NCBI RefSeq assembly: GCF_000316665.1
Contig: NC_019678.1
Location: 682,001-746,000, forward strand
DNA length: 64,000 bases
Direction of reading: 5' to 3'
Source of the DNA: Rivularia sp. PCC 7116
GTDB taxonomy: Bacteria; Cyanobacteriota; Cyanobacteriia; Cyanobacteriales; Nostocaceae
Of the stretch, positions 10,000 through 20,181 are shown piece after piece (position 1 is the first letter of the stretch; each line of letters opens with the position of its first letter). A model generated the notes under the pieces. The model searched no databases. It was given only the letters and a program-made list of their open reading frames with translations, and was not told the DNA's origin. A program made the translations under genes and the position numbers.

Positions 10000-10905
10000 A
10001 TGACTAATCAAGATTTTACACCTAAACTCACAGCAGATGGCTCATATACTTTCTTTTCTGAAGAATTTAACGAATCATTTCATAGTCATTTTGGAGCCAA
10101 GCAGGAAAGTTATTTCAAGTATGTTGTTCCTACTTTATTAATAGAAAAAGCTGGATTAGGAGTTGTGCGATTATTAGATATTTGTTATGGGCTAGGATAC
10201 AACACGGCAACAGCAATTGAAACAATTTGGGAAGTTAATCCTGAGTGTTTTATACAAGTAGTTGCTTTAGAAGTAAATCCAACAGTACCCCAAGCAGCGA
10301 TTAAGCATCAATTATTTGAAAATTATAATAGTAATTCAATAGACATTTTGACTAAGTTAGCTTTTAATTTTCATGTCAATACACCATCTTTCAAAGCCGA
10401 ACTGCTAATTGGTGATGCTAGAGATAAAATTAACCAAGTGTATCAATCCGGTTTTAAGGCTGACGCAATTTTTCTCGATCCTTTTTCGCCGCCTCAGTGC
10501 CCTCAGCTATGGACAATTGAATTCTTAAATCTAGTTTCTCAGTGTTTACAGCCAGATGCTTTACTAGCCACTTATTCTTGCGCTGCTGCTGTACGCACTG
10601 CACTTTTACATTGTGGATTAAACATCGCTTCAACTTCTCCGGTAGGTAGAAAAGCACCCGGAACTGTTGCAAAATTGAATTCTCTATGTTCCATAGACAA
10701 GCAAACAAAAGACTTAAATTATTATCCACATCAATTTGCTTCTCTCTCACAATCAGAAAAAGAACACTTACAAACTCGCGCAGCTATTCCCTACCGAGAC
10801 CCAAAATTAATCGATTCCCCAGAGGCAATCATTAAACGGCGCGAACTCGAACAACAGGATTCCGATTTGGAAGCTACATCGCGTTGGCGTAAACGTTGGC
10901 TTTAA
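10000..10905 (+). CDS. MnmD-like tRNA 5-aminomethyl-2-thiouridine methyltransferase
   Basis: A 301-residue SAM-dependent methyltransferase resembling the N-terminal domain of MnmC (DUF752). That domain methylates the nm5 group of modified uridine at tRNA position 34. It opens with the typical TADGSYTFFSEEFNESFHS segment (about residues 10-28). The SAM-binding motif LDICYGLGYNTATA comes next, then FLDPFSPPQCPQLW, the counterpart of the FLDGFAPxxNPxxW motif of MnmC. The oxidoreductase domain of bifunctional MnmC is absent, so this is the stand-alone form. The start ATG lies after an AT-rich leader and no strong ribosome site is visible. Methyltransferase family is confident, the exact substrate is inferred. 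Confidence 0.85.
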   Translation: MTNQDFTPKLTADGSYTFFSEEFNESFHSHFGAKQESYFKYVVPTLLIEKAGLGVVRLLDICYGLGYNTATAIETIWEVNPECFIQVVALEVNPTVPQAAIKHQLFENYNSNSIDILTKLAFNFHVNTPSFKAELLIGDARDKINQVYQSGFKADAIFLDPFSPPQCPQLWTIEFLNLVSQCLQPDALLATYSCAAAVRTALLHCGLNIASTSPVGRKAPGTVAKLNSLCSIDKQTKDLNYYPHQFASLSQSEKEHLQTRAAIPYRDPKLIDSPEAIIKRRELEQQDSDLEATSRWRKRWL

Positions 10906-11500
10906 AGAAAATAGTTGATTTCTATTGAGGAAATTGCTGGTATAATACTTGTCTGCACGTAACGGTAACTTTTCCCATTACCTAGTTATAGTTGATGCTT
11001 AAGATTGTGCTTTATTAAGTAATATAAACTATATTAATTTTACTTACTATCAACAATATCTATTACTTATACAATAATTTAACTTTAGGATCGTAATATG
11101 TTGAGCATAGAGTATAGGTTCATAAATATATTGTTGGTTCGGCAAAAATACTATATGTACTTTATAAAATAAATTTTTTAAGTTTAAGTAATTGTATTTC
11201 CTGATATATATACCGTAATTCAAAGATTATGTGAACGCCGCTATCAATATAAATATCCGTGTAAAACCTGATTGAATATTGGCTTTAGTTGAACATACTA
11301 TAATTATAGAACTGTGGAAAAATGCTATCAAATTTCTCCACATTCTTTAAAAAAACATTAAATAAATTAGTATTGTATTTTGTGTCAAAGTACCTAGGTA
11401 TCAATGATTAAAAGCCTAGAAAAATGCTTTTTGAAATACATTAAAGTACTAAACTAGTTTTTGAAACATTGCATTGTTGCTAAACAAATGGAGTGCCTTT
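10906..11500. other. Gene-free region upstream of the HD-GYP regulator
   Basis: About 600 nt, very AT-rich. No open frame, RNA gene or clear operator was recognised. The promoter of the downstream regulator is expected here. Confidence 0.4.
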
Positions 11501-12727
11501 GTGATTCAATGGAAATCCAATTATACAGGTTCTACCGAGCTAAAAGTTGCTGGGTCAAACCCCACAAACCGATACAACAGAGTCGGTAAAAATCATGCCT
11601 TACCAACGGAATCTGAGCGTCATAGTTCGGAATTATCTACTCATGATTTAAAAGTACAACAAACTGACAGCGAGGATTCTAGTAATTATGGTCTGAAAAA
11701 TACCAATAGCAATTTATTGTTTTCAGCAACCTTACAGAACAAAGAATATAGTTTAGATTGCTTTGAAAATGATGTTCCCAAAGTTTTAGTAGTTGACGAC
11801 CATGCTGCTAGTAGGATGACAGCAGTAGCACTTTTAGGAATGGAAGGCTACGAAGTGATTGAAGCAGAAAGTGGTTCTGTTGCGGTGCATTTGGTCAGCG
11901 AAAAACAACCGGATTTGATTTTGCTTGATGTCATGATGCCCGAAATGGATGGCTTTGAAGTTTGTCAACTACTCAAGCAGGACGAGCAAACCAGGCTGAT
12001 CCCCGTGATTTTCATTACGGCTCTGAACGATAGGCGATCGCGAATTCGGGGAATTGAAGTAGGAGCGGATGATTTTTTAAGCAAACCCTTTGACAGAGTG
12101 GAATTGGCCGCACGGGTTAAGTCTTTAGTTCGTCAGAAGCGTCTGAATGAAGATTTAGATCATGCAGAAAAAGCACTGTTTTCTATTGCAAGAGCGATTG
12201 AAAGCCGCGACCCCAATACCGGCGATCATTGCGAACGGCTGGTAAACTTAGGAAAAGCTTTCGGCGAATATCTTGGTCTTTCGCGCAATCAAGTTAGAGA
12301 TTTGATGTGGGGAGGCTATCTTCATGACATTGGTAAGGTGGGAATTTCCGATTCGGTATTGCTCAAGAAAGGAAAATTAACACCTGCTGAGTGGGAAGAA
12401 ATGAGACAGCACGTTTTAATTGGAGAGCAAATCTGTCAGCCGTTACGCAGTATGCGCGGAGTAATCCCCATTATCCGCAGCCACCACGAACGTTGGGATG
12501 GTAGTGGCTATCCTGATGGACTCAAAGAAAATGAAATTCCCCTCTTGGCTCAAGTGTTTCAAATGATTGATATTTATGATGCCTTAACAAGTGAAAGACC
12601 CTATAAAAAGGCTTTTACACCTACTGAAGCATTATCAATCATGATGGAAGAAACAGACAAAGGTTGGCGCGACAAAAAACTAATGCAGCAGTTTACTGAA
12701 TTCATCAGCACCATAAATCACAGTTAA
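11501..12727 (+). CDS. Response regulator with HD-GYP phosphodiesterase output
   Basis: A two-domain regulator. A variable N-terminal region is followed by a receiver domain beginning PKVLVVDDH. The phosphoacceptor Asp is in LLDVMMPEMDGF (Asp143 from the chosen start) and the conserved Lys is in SKPF. The output domain is a complete HD-GYP domain: LHDIGK (His275, Asp276), HVLIGE, HHERWDGSGYP (GYP at 336-338). It is predicted to hydrolyse cyclic di-GMP. I chose GTG at 11501 because GGAG at 11490-11493 gives good spacing. An in-frame TTG at 11474 would add nine residues, and no ATG precedes the receiver domain. It lies 98 nt upstream of glmU on the same strand. Confidence 0.88.
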   Translation: MIQWKSNYTGSTELKVAGSNPTNRYNRVGKNHALPTESERHSSELSTHDLKVQQTDSEDSSNYGLKNTNSNLLFSATLQNKEYSLDCFENDVPKVLVVDDHAASRMTAVALLGMEGYEVIEAESGSVAVHLVSEKQPDLILLDVMMPEMDGFEVCQLLKQDEQTRLIPVIFITALNDRRSRIRGIEVGADDFLSKPFDRVELAARVKSLVRQKRLNEDLDHAEKALFSIARAIESRDPNTGDHCERLVNLGKAFGEYLGLSRNQVRDLMWGGYLHDIGKVGISDSVLLKKGKLTPAEWEEMRQHVLIGEQICQPLRSMRGVIPIIRSHHERWDGSGYPDGLKENEIPLLAQVFQMIDIYDALTSERPYKKAFTPTEALSIMMEETDKGWRDKKLMQQFTEFISTINHS

Positions 12728-12825
12728 TTGTAAGCGATTAACATTTCGGTTTGCTATGTAATCGGGTATATTTTAAGCCGAAAATAAAATATGTAATCGT
12801 ATTTATCTATAGCTGTTGGCTGATT

Positions 12826-14181
12826 ATGGTAGTAGTAGCAATTTTAGCGGCTGGTCGCGGTACAAGAATGAAATCAAACCTACCAAAGGTTTTGCATTCT
12901 TTAGGCGGAAAATCTCTTGTCGAAAGAGTTATTCAAAGTGTTGAACCACTGCAGCCGGAACGTCGGATAGCGATTGTAGGTTATCGAGCCCAAGAGGTAA
13001 AAACAGCCTTGCAACCCATTCCTGATGTTGAGTTTGTCGAACAAACCGAGCAGTTAGGAACGGGTCATGCCATCCAGCAATTACTACCTCATTTAGAAGG
13101 GTATAGTGGGGATTTGCTTGTTCTTAATGGTGATGTACCGCTCTTACGCAGCGAAACTTTAACACATTTCTTACAAATCCATCAAGAAAATCAAAATGCG
13201 GCTACTGTTCTTACAGCAAAACTACCCAATCCTAAAGGATATGGGCGAGTTTTTTGCGATGACAAGAATGTATTACAGCAAATTATTGAAGATAAAGACT
13301 GTACTGCCGCTCAAAGAGAAAACCAGCGTATTAATGCTGGGGTTTACTGTTTTCGTTGGAAAGATTTAGAAAAGGTATTACCTCACCTACAGACAAACAA
13401 CGCTCAAAAAGAATATTATCTCACTGATGCCGTTACTAAAGTTACCCCAGTTATGGCGGTAGATGTAGAAGATTTCCAAGAAATTGGAGGCATCAACGAC
13501 CGCTTACAATTATCAGGTGCTTACGATATATTGCAAGCAAGAATCAAAGAAAAATGGATGAAAGCTGGCGTAACTTTGATCGATTCCGCCAGTATCACTA
13601 TTGATGAAACAGTAGAATTAGAACCAGATGTAATTATTGAACCTCAGACTCACTTACGGGGCAATACAGTTATTAAAGCGGGAAGTCGTATTGGTCCGGG
13701 AAGCTTAATTGAAAATAGTTTGATTGGCGAAAACGTCACCGCCAAATATTCGGTCATTTCTGATAGCACAGTCCAAAATTCAACCCAAATTGGACCTTAC
13801 GCCCACTTACGCGGTCATGTAGAAGTTGGTGAAAAATGTCGCGTAGGTAATTTCGTTGAATTAAAGAATAGTAAATTAGGCAACGGAACCAAAACCGCTC
13901 ACTTATCTTACTTAGGAAACACAACCACAGGTACCAAAGTAAATATCGGTGCGGGTACAATTACAGCCAACTATGACGGTGTAAACAAGCATAAAACCAC
14001 AATTGGTAACAATACCGGAACTGGCTCCAACAGCGTTTTAGTTGCACCAATAACCTTAGGAAATAATGTATACGTAGCAGCAGGTTCAACAGTAACAGAT
14101 GATGTCCCCGACGACAGCTTAGTTATTGCACGTCAGCGTCAAACCGTCAAAGAAGGATGGAAGATGAAGGGTAAGGAGTAG
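12826..14181 (+). CDS. glmU: Bifunctional GlcNAc-1-P uridyltransferase / GlcN-1-P acetyltransferase
   Basis: Makes UDP-N-acetylglucosamine for peptidoglycan and lipopolysaccharide in two steps: acetylation of glucosamine-1-phosphate, then uridylylation. The N-terminal nucleotidyltransferase domain starts directly with [16 protein letters not shown] and has LNGDVPLL with the metal-binding Asp. The C-terminal half is a left-handed beta-helix of hexapeptide repeats, with the family segments [19 protein letters not shown] and [14 protein letters not shown]. Length of 451 residues matches the family. The frame is open further upstream to 12751, but the extra 25 residues are unlike GlmU, so ATG at 12826 was chosen. 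There is no sign of damage. Confidence 0.96.
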   Translation: MVVVAILAAGRGTRMKSNLPKVLHSLGGKSLVERVIQSVEPLQPERRIAIVGYRAQEVKTALQPIPDVEFVEQTEQLGTGHAIQQLLPHLEGYSGDLLVLNGDVPLLRSETLTHFLQIHQENQNAATVLTAKLPNPKGYGRVFCDDKNVLQQIIEDKDCTAAQRENQRINAGVYCFRWKDLEKVLPHLQTNNAQKEYYLTDAVTKVTPVMAVDVEDFQEIGGINDRLQLSGAYDILQARIKEKWMKAGVTLIDSASITIDETVELEPDVIIEPQTHLRGNTVIKAGSRIGPGSLIENSLIGENVTAKYSVISDSTVQNSTQIGPYAHLRGHVEVGEKCRVGNFVELKNSKLGNGTKTAHLSYLGNTTTGTKVNIGAGTITANYDGVNKHKTTIGNNTGTGSNSVLVAPITLGNNVYVAAGSTVTDDVPDDSLVIARQRQTVKEGWKMKGKE

Positions 14182-14186
14182 GAGTA

Positions 14187-14360
14187 ATGGTAATGGGTAA
14201 TTGGTAATAGGTAATAGGTAACAGGTAACAGGTAACAGGTAGTCATTCACCGCTCGTAATAAATTTACAATTCCCCGTATCTTACTCTTACCAGTTTCCT
14301 AATTTCCCAATTACTAGTTGCTTGCCAATTAGCAATTACCAATTAGCAATTACCCATTCC
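14187..14360. repeat. STRR repeat clusters between glmU and the isoaspartyl peptidase
   Basis: Two clusters of short degenerate direct repeats. At 14187-14236 the unit is GGTAATA/GGTAACA, seven nt, repeated about seven times. At 14324-14356 the complementary type appears, as CCAATTAGCAATTA units. They fill the space between two convergent genes and could form snap-back structures. Typical of filamentous cyanobacteria; no function is assigned. Confidence 0.75.
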
Positions 14361-14397
14361 CAAACTTTGACCTTTGACCTTTACCCTTTAACCTTAA

Positions 14398-15351
14398 TTA
14401 AAGACATCCAACCTGCATTACTTCGGAAGCTTCCAAAGTATCACCAATTTTTTCGCCGTCATGGTAAGCAGCAAGTAAGACTTCGCTGGTTTTGCCCCAA
14501 GCAATTGTTCCTTTTGCATCAAGGGCGATCGCTCCCAAATCTCGTTTATTTTGATGCGATTCATTAAATGAACGCTGCATGGCATCTTGAAGAGTCATTC
14601 CATCACCCACACGCACCACAATTCGTGGTGCTAAACATTCATCGATAATATCTTCACCAATACCCGTGCAGCTTACTGCTGCATCTTTAGTAGCGTAGTT
14701 GCCTGCTGGCATGGCGGAATCACTAACCCTTCCGATACGCTCAAAACCCTTACCTCCGGTAGAAGTTCCAGCAGATAAATTTCCTTGACTATCTAAAGCG
14801 ACTACGCCAATAGTGCCTCGTCCGGCATTGCCGTTTGATACAAGTTCTTTTTCGGCTACTACTCCAGCCATCGTCTTTTTAAAATTATCTTGACGCTCCT
14901 GCAACCACTCTTCCAAACGTAGGTCGGTTAGAGGATTATAACTAGGTATCTGTAATTCCCGTGCTAACTCCGCAGCACCATAATCCGAAAGAACTCTATC
15001 CGAAGAACTTTGTAAAGCTTTAGCTAAATCAATCGGATTTTGGATTCGTGTAATATTAATGACACCACTAAAACTTTGTGTTATGCCATCCATTAAAGCA
15101 GCACTCATGCGAACTTGACCATCGGATTGCAGTACCGAGCCAGTACCGGCATTAAAACAAGGATCGTCTTCTAACATTTGACAACCCTTGACAACCGCTT
15201 CACTTGCACTACCTCCGGACATCAGCACAGAATAAACTTCTTCTACTACCTTATGAAGAGAGCGGCGTACCTTTTCCACTCCTCCTTTACCTTGAAGAGA
15301 GCTACCAGCTCCTCCATGAATAATTAATTTAGGTCGCACCTTGAGATTCAT
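14398..15351 (-). CDS. iaaA: Isoaspartyl peptidase / L-asparaginase (plant type, Ntn hydrolase)
   Basis: A 317-residue precursor of the plant-type asparaginase family. It hydrolyses beta-aspartyl dipeptides and L-asparagine after autocleavage. The N-terminus has LIIHGGAGSS, as in the family, and HGGAG lines the fold. The cleavage site is in NAGRGT-IGVVALD, making Thr180 the new N-terminal nucleophile of the beta subunit. The substrate-binding segments TSTGGKGFERIGRVSDSA and CTGIGEDII follow. Length agrees with IaaA/EcAIII. It converges with glmU and stands alone. Distinguishing isoaspartyl peptidase from asparaginase activity needs biochemistry, since family members often do both. Confidence 0.93.
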   Translation of the reverse strand: MNLKVRPKLIIHGGAGSSLQGKGGVEKVRRSLHKVVEEVYSVLMSGGSASEAVVKGCQMLEDDPCFNAGTGSVLQSDGQVRMSAALMDGITQSFSGVINITRIQNPIDLAKALQSSSDRVLSDYGAAELARELQIPSYNPLTDLRLEEWLQERQDNFKKTMAGVVAEKELVSNGNAGRGTIGVVALDSQGNLSAGTSTGGKGFERIGRVSDSAMPAGNYATKDAAVSCTGIGEDIIDECLAPRIVVRVGDGMTLQDAMQRSFNESHQNKRDLGAIALDAKGTIAWGKTSEVLLAAYHDGEKIGDTLEASEVMQVGCL

Positions 15352-15588
15352 TTTTATTATTTACTGTTTAATTTTTTATAGACATGACTTAGGTAAGTTT
15401 CACAACACTCGGGTAGTGCGTGACACTATAAGCCTTATTATTAACTTCAAAACGAGTCAAAGTATCACAACCCCTACAAACAAATGTGCCGGTTGTCTAA
15501 GTCCTAATAAAGTCAGTTGATTTGCAATTACTCTTGGAAGCATCAATAAGTTTCCAGAAGTAATATTCATAATCTCATTTTCTAGCAC

Positions 15589-15756
15589 TTAATTTTCATC
15601 ATTATTACTAGCTTCCGAGCGCCGACGACGGCAACGTTCAGAACAATATTTTACGTCATCCCAACAATCTGCCCATTTTTTGCGCCAGGTAAAAGGACGC
15701 TGACACACCGGACATATTTTCGATGGTAAATCCGATTTAGAACGGTTGCGTCCCAT
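15589..15756 (-). CDS. DUF2256 small zinc-ribbon-like protein
   Basis: A 55-residue protein read from ATG at 15756 to TAA at 15589. It has a Cys pair in ICPVCQRPFTWRKKW and a second pair in YCSERCRRRR. This CxxC...CxxxC arrangement with the WRKKW segment is the DUF2256 family, probably a zinc-binding mini-protein with a basic C-terminus. Function is unknown; homologues are widespread in cyanobacteria and proteobacteria. It is isolated between two genes on the same strand. Confidence 0.85.
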   Translation of the reverse strand: MGRNRSKSDLPSKICPVCQRPFTWRKKWADCWDDVKYCSERCRRRRSEASNNDEN

Positions 15757-15869
15757 GAGTCTAAGCCGATCTCCGAAAAATTTATTATAAGTTAGGGCGC
15801 GGTGCAGTGAAGGAGAAAGGGAATATAATTACTTACCCTCAAACTATTTCATGCCCAATACCCAATCCC

Positions 15870-18737
15870 CTATTCCTCAATCGGTAAAAGCAAACGACTA
15901 ACTACTCTAGCATCTGGTAATTGATAGAAATCCAATTGCCCTTGAAGTTGTTGTATTAGTTTCTTACATATCAATAATTGCTTTATAGGTAAGTGTTCTT
16001 GCTTAGATTGAGTGAGTAAGTCGGGGAAAGCATCTTGCTGTAATTCTTCTAATAGCTCGGGATTAATAGTACCGTTGTCTGTAATTGAAACTTCTAGGGT
16101 TTGCGGTTCTAAACGACGGCACCAAATATCTATTCTGCCGCCATCTTGAGAACGATGACAAGCTGCAATTAATAATTCGCTGACAATTAACTCAATTTTG
16201 CGGATGTCGCCGCTGACTATTATTTGTGAATTAGAGATGAAAGAATCATCAATATAAGAATCTTCACCTTCAAGTTTTTGTCCTAAACCATGCACTCCTA
16301 CCCAAAGTTTATGCTGTTTAAGCAATTTATTAATTCCTTTCAAAGAACCTTTTAATAGACTTGCGATCGGTAAAGTTTCTTTATGAAAAACTAGTTGCGA
16401 CTGTTCGAGCTTTAATAATGCAGTTGATGAAGCAACAGTATTATCTAATTGTCGTAATAATTGCTGATAGCGTGTCAGAGTTATTTCGTCATCTGGAATA
16501 CCTAAATCGTGTATTTGACTCAGTAATGTGACAGTATTTTGCCTGACATTTTCAAATGTTCGATGTTTATACCAATTTAGTTGCTGCAATTCCTCATTTT
16601 TCGCACAAGCAAATTGTGTAAATTGTTTTTGCCGACTAAACCAGGCTAGTTGATTAACAAGGGTTTCTACAGCATCCAAAATTTCTGGTGACCACTGTCG
16701 GTGAGGATAATCAGCCATTAATATTACGCCAGTAGGTTCGTGTTCTTGCCGCGTGCGTAAAGCAATAAGCAAAATTTCGCCAATTCCAGTACCGCAAAGC
16801 CACTCTCTAGTTGATTCGGGCAATTCTGAAGCATTAATGCTGACTAAACCTTCTACTTTTAGTGCTGAGCTAATCAGTATGTCATTTTGGAGCGGTATCG
16901 TTGTTTCTGCAATCACTTTAAAATGATTGTTAGCAACAGTCCCAGGTATAATTTGAGCAAATTCGTCACCAGTATTCCAAGATAGGAGCAGAGTTAAAGG
17001 ACAATTAAGAATTGTGGCTATTTGTTCTAGTACCAAGCTTTCAGCGAGATGTTCTCCTTCACCAGATTTGCTATCTTCTACCGTTTCAAGAACGCGCAGG
17101 CTTTGCCCGAAAGTATGCCAAATTTTTTGCTGATTTTGAGTTTGCTGATAAAGTTGCCACTGACGAAAAATTACCCCTACTTGTTGAGCAACGGTTTTGA
17201 CTAACTCTTTTTCTAAAGTGGTCCAAGATCGATTGTTTTCGCTGCCAATAATTAGAATTGCATCATTGTTGTCTTGAGGAGTACAGTTGCTAACTAAAAT
17301 AGAACGCAATCCTGCTTCAAGTAAAGAAGAACGCCAATTAAAGAATCGTAAATCTTCCTCTAGGTTTTCCACACTTACAGCTTGTGTAGAACGCTCCAAA
17401 AGTTTGGCATCTACTTCTTTTAATTCCTCTAAACCAAATTTTAAATGTCGCCGATTTGATAATTGGTTTTGGAAAAAAAAGTTGTATTTGTATAGTTCTC
17501 TATCGAAAGACAGTAATAAAAAACGATTTGCAGCTAATCTGTTTAAAACTTTTACCGCACAATTATGTAAAACCAACTCAATATCTTCATCGTTATAAAT
17601 GCCTTCTACTATTTGGCTTTTTAGGTAAGCATCTTCTTGAATTTGTTGAATAGTGCTTTCCATATTTTCGGTTAAAGAAACTAGCGAAATTAACCCAGCA
17701 GCACCTTTGACAAAGTTTTTATCGACTTCCGTCCAGATACGAGGTTCTTTTCCTTCCACTGCCAAAAAACCCAACAAATTCTTTTGCCAAAGTATTGGAG
17801 CAACTAAAAGACTGCGTGCATCAAGACGTTTGAGCAAGTTTTTTGTACTGTAACTTTTCAGCGAACTGCGTCCGTCTCCAATCCAGACAAGTTGATTTGC
17901 TGATAAAGCGTAATAAAAATCGCTTAAATCTTCTACCGTCAAAGCGGTTTTTGCTTTCTGTTGATTTGAAACTTTACCTAAGTTAAAAAACTGAGTGCTG
18001 ATTCTACGCCAAAAAGAACGTTCTTGGGGACTAAACCAGTAAACGTTTGTTCGAGTCGGAGCGATAAACTGGTGAGTAGCAGATACTACAGACTCCAACC
18101 TTTGTTCCAAAGTAGCCAGAGTTCTTAATTTTTCTAAAAGTCTTAGTAATACCTCATCTGGTTTCTTAGTTTGCTTGTTTTGTAAATCTATTTCTAGTTG
18201 GAAAAGTGCTGCTGCAAGTTCTCCCACTACAATCATTAGCTGAGCCTTGGCTTCGCTACCGATCAAGTAACCCCAACGTTTAGAGCCAAGTAATAAGACA
18301 CCTAAACAACGGTCTTTATGGCGGATGGGTAACATAATTGTTCCCTGAATATCGAACTTTGTCGCTATTTCTTGCCATCCTTCCGCTCGTTTTTCCATTC
18401 GTAAATCAGCTACACCCATTGGACGTTGCTGGATTACGACTTGTTCTAGCAAATCTCCCGGACTTAAAACTACCCGTTGTTGAAAATAACTATTGTCATA
18501 ATTACTATCCGGTGTCGCACCACCTTTGCCGAACAATATATGATTGAGACGGTCGTAAAGAGCAATCCAGATTAAAGAATAATCAAACTGCTCCTTAATA
18601 TATGAAATAGTCTTTTCAATCAGAACCTCAGCATTATCCTCTTCCCTCAAAGTTTGAAGGATGCGCCCCAAAGAGAAGATTTGCTGCTCTGCGGCTGTAA
18701 ATTTTTGATGCTGCCTCATCTGATTATTGGTAAACAT
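15870..18737 (-). CDS. Multi-GAF sensor protein with degenerate histidine-kinase-like C-terminus
   Basis: A 955-residue cytoplasmic protein. It contains at least three, probably four, GAF-type domains (about residues 30-180, 200-365, 370-530 and 550-695). A short helical segment follows, then a region resembling a histidine-kinase ATPase domain (about 850-950: IELIVSELLIAA and VSITDNGTI). I see no classical His-box with HE or HD followed by RTP. The glycine-rich ATP-lid motifs are weak, so catalytic competence is doubtful. No conserved chromophore Cys context was recognised. It is divergent from pyrD, with about 190 nt between. Likely a light, redox or small-ligand sensor that works through partners; this is inference. 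Confidence 0.75.
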   Translation of the reverse strand: MFTNNQMRQHQKFTAAEQQIFSLGRILQTLREEDNAEVLIEKTISYIKEQFDYSLIWIALYDRLNHILFGKGGATPDSNYDNSYFQQRVVLSPGDLLEQVVIQQRPMGVADLRMEKRAEGWQEIATKFDIQGTIMLPIRHKDRCLGVLLLGSKRWGYLIGSEAKAQLMIVVGELAAALFQLEIDLQNKQTKKPDEVLLRLLEKLRTLATLEQRLESVVSATHQFIAPTRTNVYWFSPQERSFWRRISTQFFNLGKVSNQQKAKTALTVEDLSDFYYALSANQLVWIGDGRSSLKSYSTKNLLKRLDARSLLVAPILWQKNLLGFLAVEGKEPRIWTEVDKNFVKGAAGLISLVSLTENMESTIQQIQEDAYLKSQIVEGIYNDEDIELVLHNCAVKVLNRLAANRFLLLSFDRELYKYNFFFQNQLSNRRHLKFGLEELKEVDAKLLERSTQAVSVENLEEDLRFFNWRSSLLEAGLRSILVSNCTPQDNNDAILIIGSENNRSWTTLEKELVKTVAQQVGVIFRQWQLYQQTQNQQKIWHTFGQSLRVLETVEDSKSGEGEHLAESLVLEQIATILNCPLTLLLSWNTGDEFAQIIPGTVANNHFKVIAETTIPLQNDILISSALKVEGLVSINASELPESTREWLCGTGIGEILLIALRTRQEHEPTGVILMADYPHRQWSPEILDAVETLVNQLAWFSRQKQFTQFACAKNEELQQLNWYKHRTFENVRQNTVTLLSQIHDLGIPDDEITLTRYQQLLRQLDNTVASSTALLKLEQSQLVFHKETLPIASLLKGSLKGINKLLKQHKLWVGVHGLGQKLEGEDSYIDDSFISNSQIIVSGDIRKIELIVSELLIAACHRSQDGGRIDIWCRRLEPQTLEVSITDNGTINPELLEELQQDAFPDLLTQSKQEHLPIKQLLICKKLIQQLQGQLDFYQLPDARVVSRLLLPIEE

Positions 18738-18929
18738 AGCCTGTTACCATATAAGATGCCCAAAAAATGGGCTTAAGTTTAGCTCTCAATTATTTTCAGA
18801 TGGGGAGATAAGGAGACAAGGGGACAAAGATAAAAATAATTACAGTTCTACTTATAACTTCTTACTCTTAACTCATAACTCCCAAATGCTAACTAAAAAC
18901 CGTAATTCTATTTTATTTTTCAAACTAAA

Positions 18930-20069
18930 TTGGATATTTATCAAGTTGCACTACGTCCGCTCTTATTCAACCTAATCAAAGCAGATCCCGAGAACCTGCA
19001 TTCAAAGACAATAAATACTTTAGAGTGGTTGGGAAATAATGCCCATAGCCAACCCAGTAGCTCTATTAAAAGTCGTTTGCAGCAATCGTTTTGTCTGCAA
19101 GATTCGCGTTTGTCACAATCTTTGTTTGGGTTACAATTTCCCAATCCCGTTGGCTTAGCTGCTGGGTTTGATAAAGATGGTGTTGCAACCCCTATGTGGT
19201 CTAGTCTGGGTTTCGGTTTTGCAGAAATTGGAACTGTGACATCACTTGCACAACCGGGAAATCCCCGCCCTCGCTTGTTTCGCTTACCAAAAGATGAAGC
19301 CGCTCTTAATCGCATGGGTTTTAATAACTGCGGCGCAGATGCAATGGCAGCACGTTTAGCAAAACTCACTTTAAAGCCTAACCCTTTAATTCCTATCGGT
19401 ATAAATTTAGGTAAATCCAAAGTTACACCCTTAGAAGAAGCCGCCAATGATTATCGTCACAGCTTTAACTTACTGAAAAATTACGGTGATTACTTTGTAG
19501 TAAACGTTTCTTCACCGAATACTCCAGGATTACGAAAACTGCAAGATGCAGCCATGTTAAGCTCTATTCTGGATGCTTTACAACAAGAAAATAATTTACA
19601 GAAACCAATATTTGTGAAAATTTCGCCAGATTTAGAATGGGAAGCAATTACAGAAATTGTCTCCTTGGCTCAAAGTTACAAATTGGCAGGAATTATTGCT
19701 ACTAATACAACTATTAAGCGTGAAGGATTAAATACTAAGATACTTGCTCAAACTGGTAAATCGCTATCAGAAGAAGCGGGTGGAATCAGCGGTAAACCAG
19801 TAAGAAAAACTTCCACAGAGGTAATTAAGTATATTTGGCAGCAAAGTCAAGGAGAAATCCCCATTATCGGCGTAGGTGGAATTTTTACAGCAGAAGACGC
19901 TTGGGATAAGATTACTGCTGGTGCTTGTTTAGTACAGATTTACACGGGCTGGGTTTATCAAGGACCGGGAATTATACGTAGCATTCTCCAAGGTTTGCTG
20001 TTGAAATTGGAACAAAACGGATTGAATTCCATTTCTGAGGCTGTGGGATTAGCTGTTAAAGATAGTTAG
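18930..20069 (+). CDS. pyrD: Quinone-dependent dihydroorotate dehydrogenase (class 2)
   Basis: Oxidises dihydroorotate to orotate in pyrimidine synthesis, passing electrons from FMN to membrane quinone. It is 379 residues long. The N-terminal extension typical of class 2, with helices that contact the membrane, runs from about residue 1 to 60. The barrel begins with [18 protein letters not shown]. The active-site loop [14 protein letters not shown] has the catalytic Ser of class 2 enzymes. FMN-binding segments are [16 protein letters not shown] and [12 protein letters not shown]. The start is TTG at 18930, the only one giving the full amphipathic N-terminus; later starts would truncate it. 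Confidence in function is high. Confidence 0.95.
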   Translation: MDIYQVALRPLLFNLIKADPENLHSKTINTLEWLGNNAHSQPSSSIKSRLQQSFCLQDSRLSQSLFGLQFPNPVGLAAGFDKDGVATPMWSSLGFGFAEIGTVTSLAQPGNPRPRLFRLPKDEAALNRMGFNNCGADAMAARLAKLTLKPNPLIPIGINLGKSKVTPLEEAANDYRHSFNLLKNYGDYFVVNVSSPNTPGLRKLQDAAMLSSILDALQQENNLQKPIFVKISPDLEWEAITEIVSLAQSYKLAGIIATNTTIKREGLNTKILAQTGKSLSEEAGGISGKPVRKTSTEVIKYIWQQSQGEIPIIGVGGIFTAEDAWDKITAGACLVQIYTGWVYQGPGIIRSILQGLLLKLEQNGLNSISEAVGLAVKDS

Positions 20070-20181
20070 TGGTTAGTTGCTCTGCCATTCCCTTTTGAGA
20101 CAAATCAAAGGGTGCATCTGTTGTTACTCAATTAAGAACTGCTACAAAATATGCACCCAAAGAATTGAAAATTAACTTATG

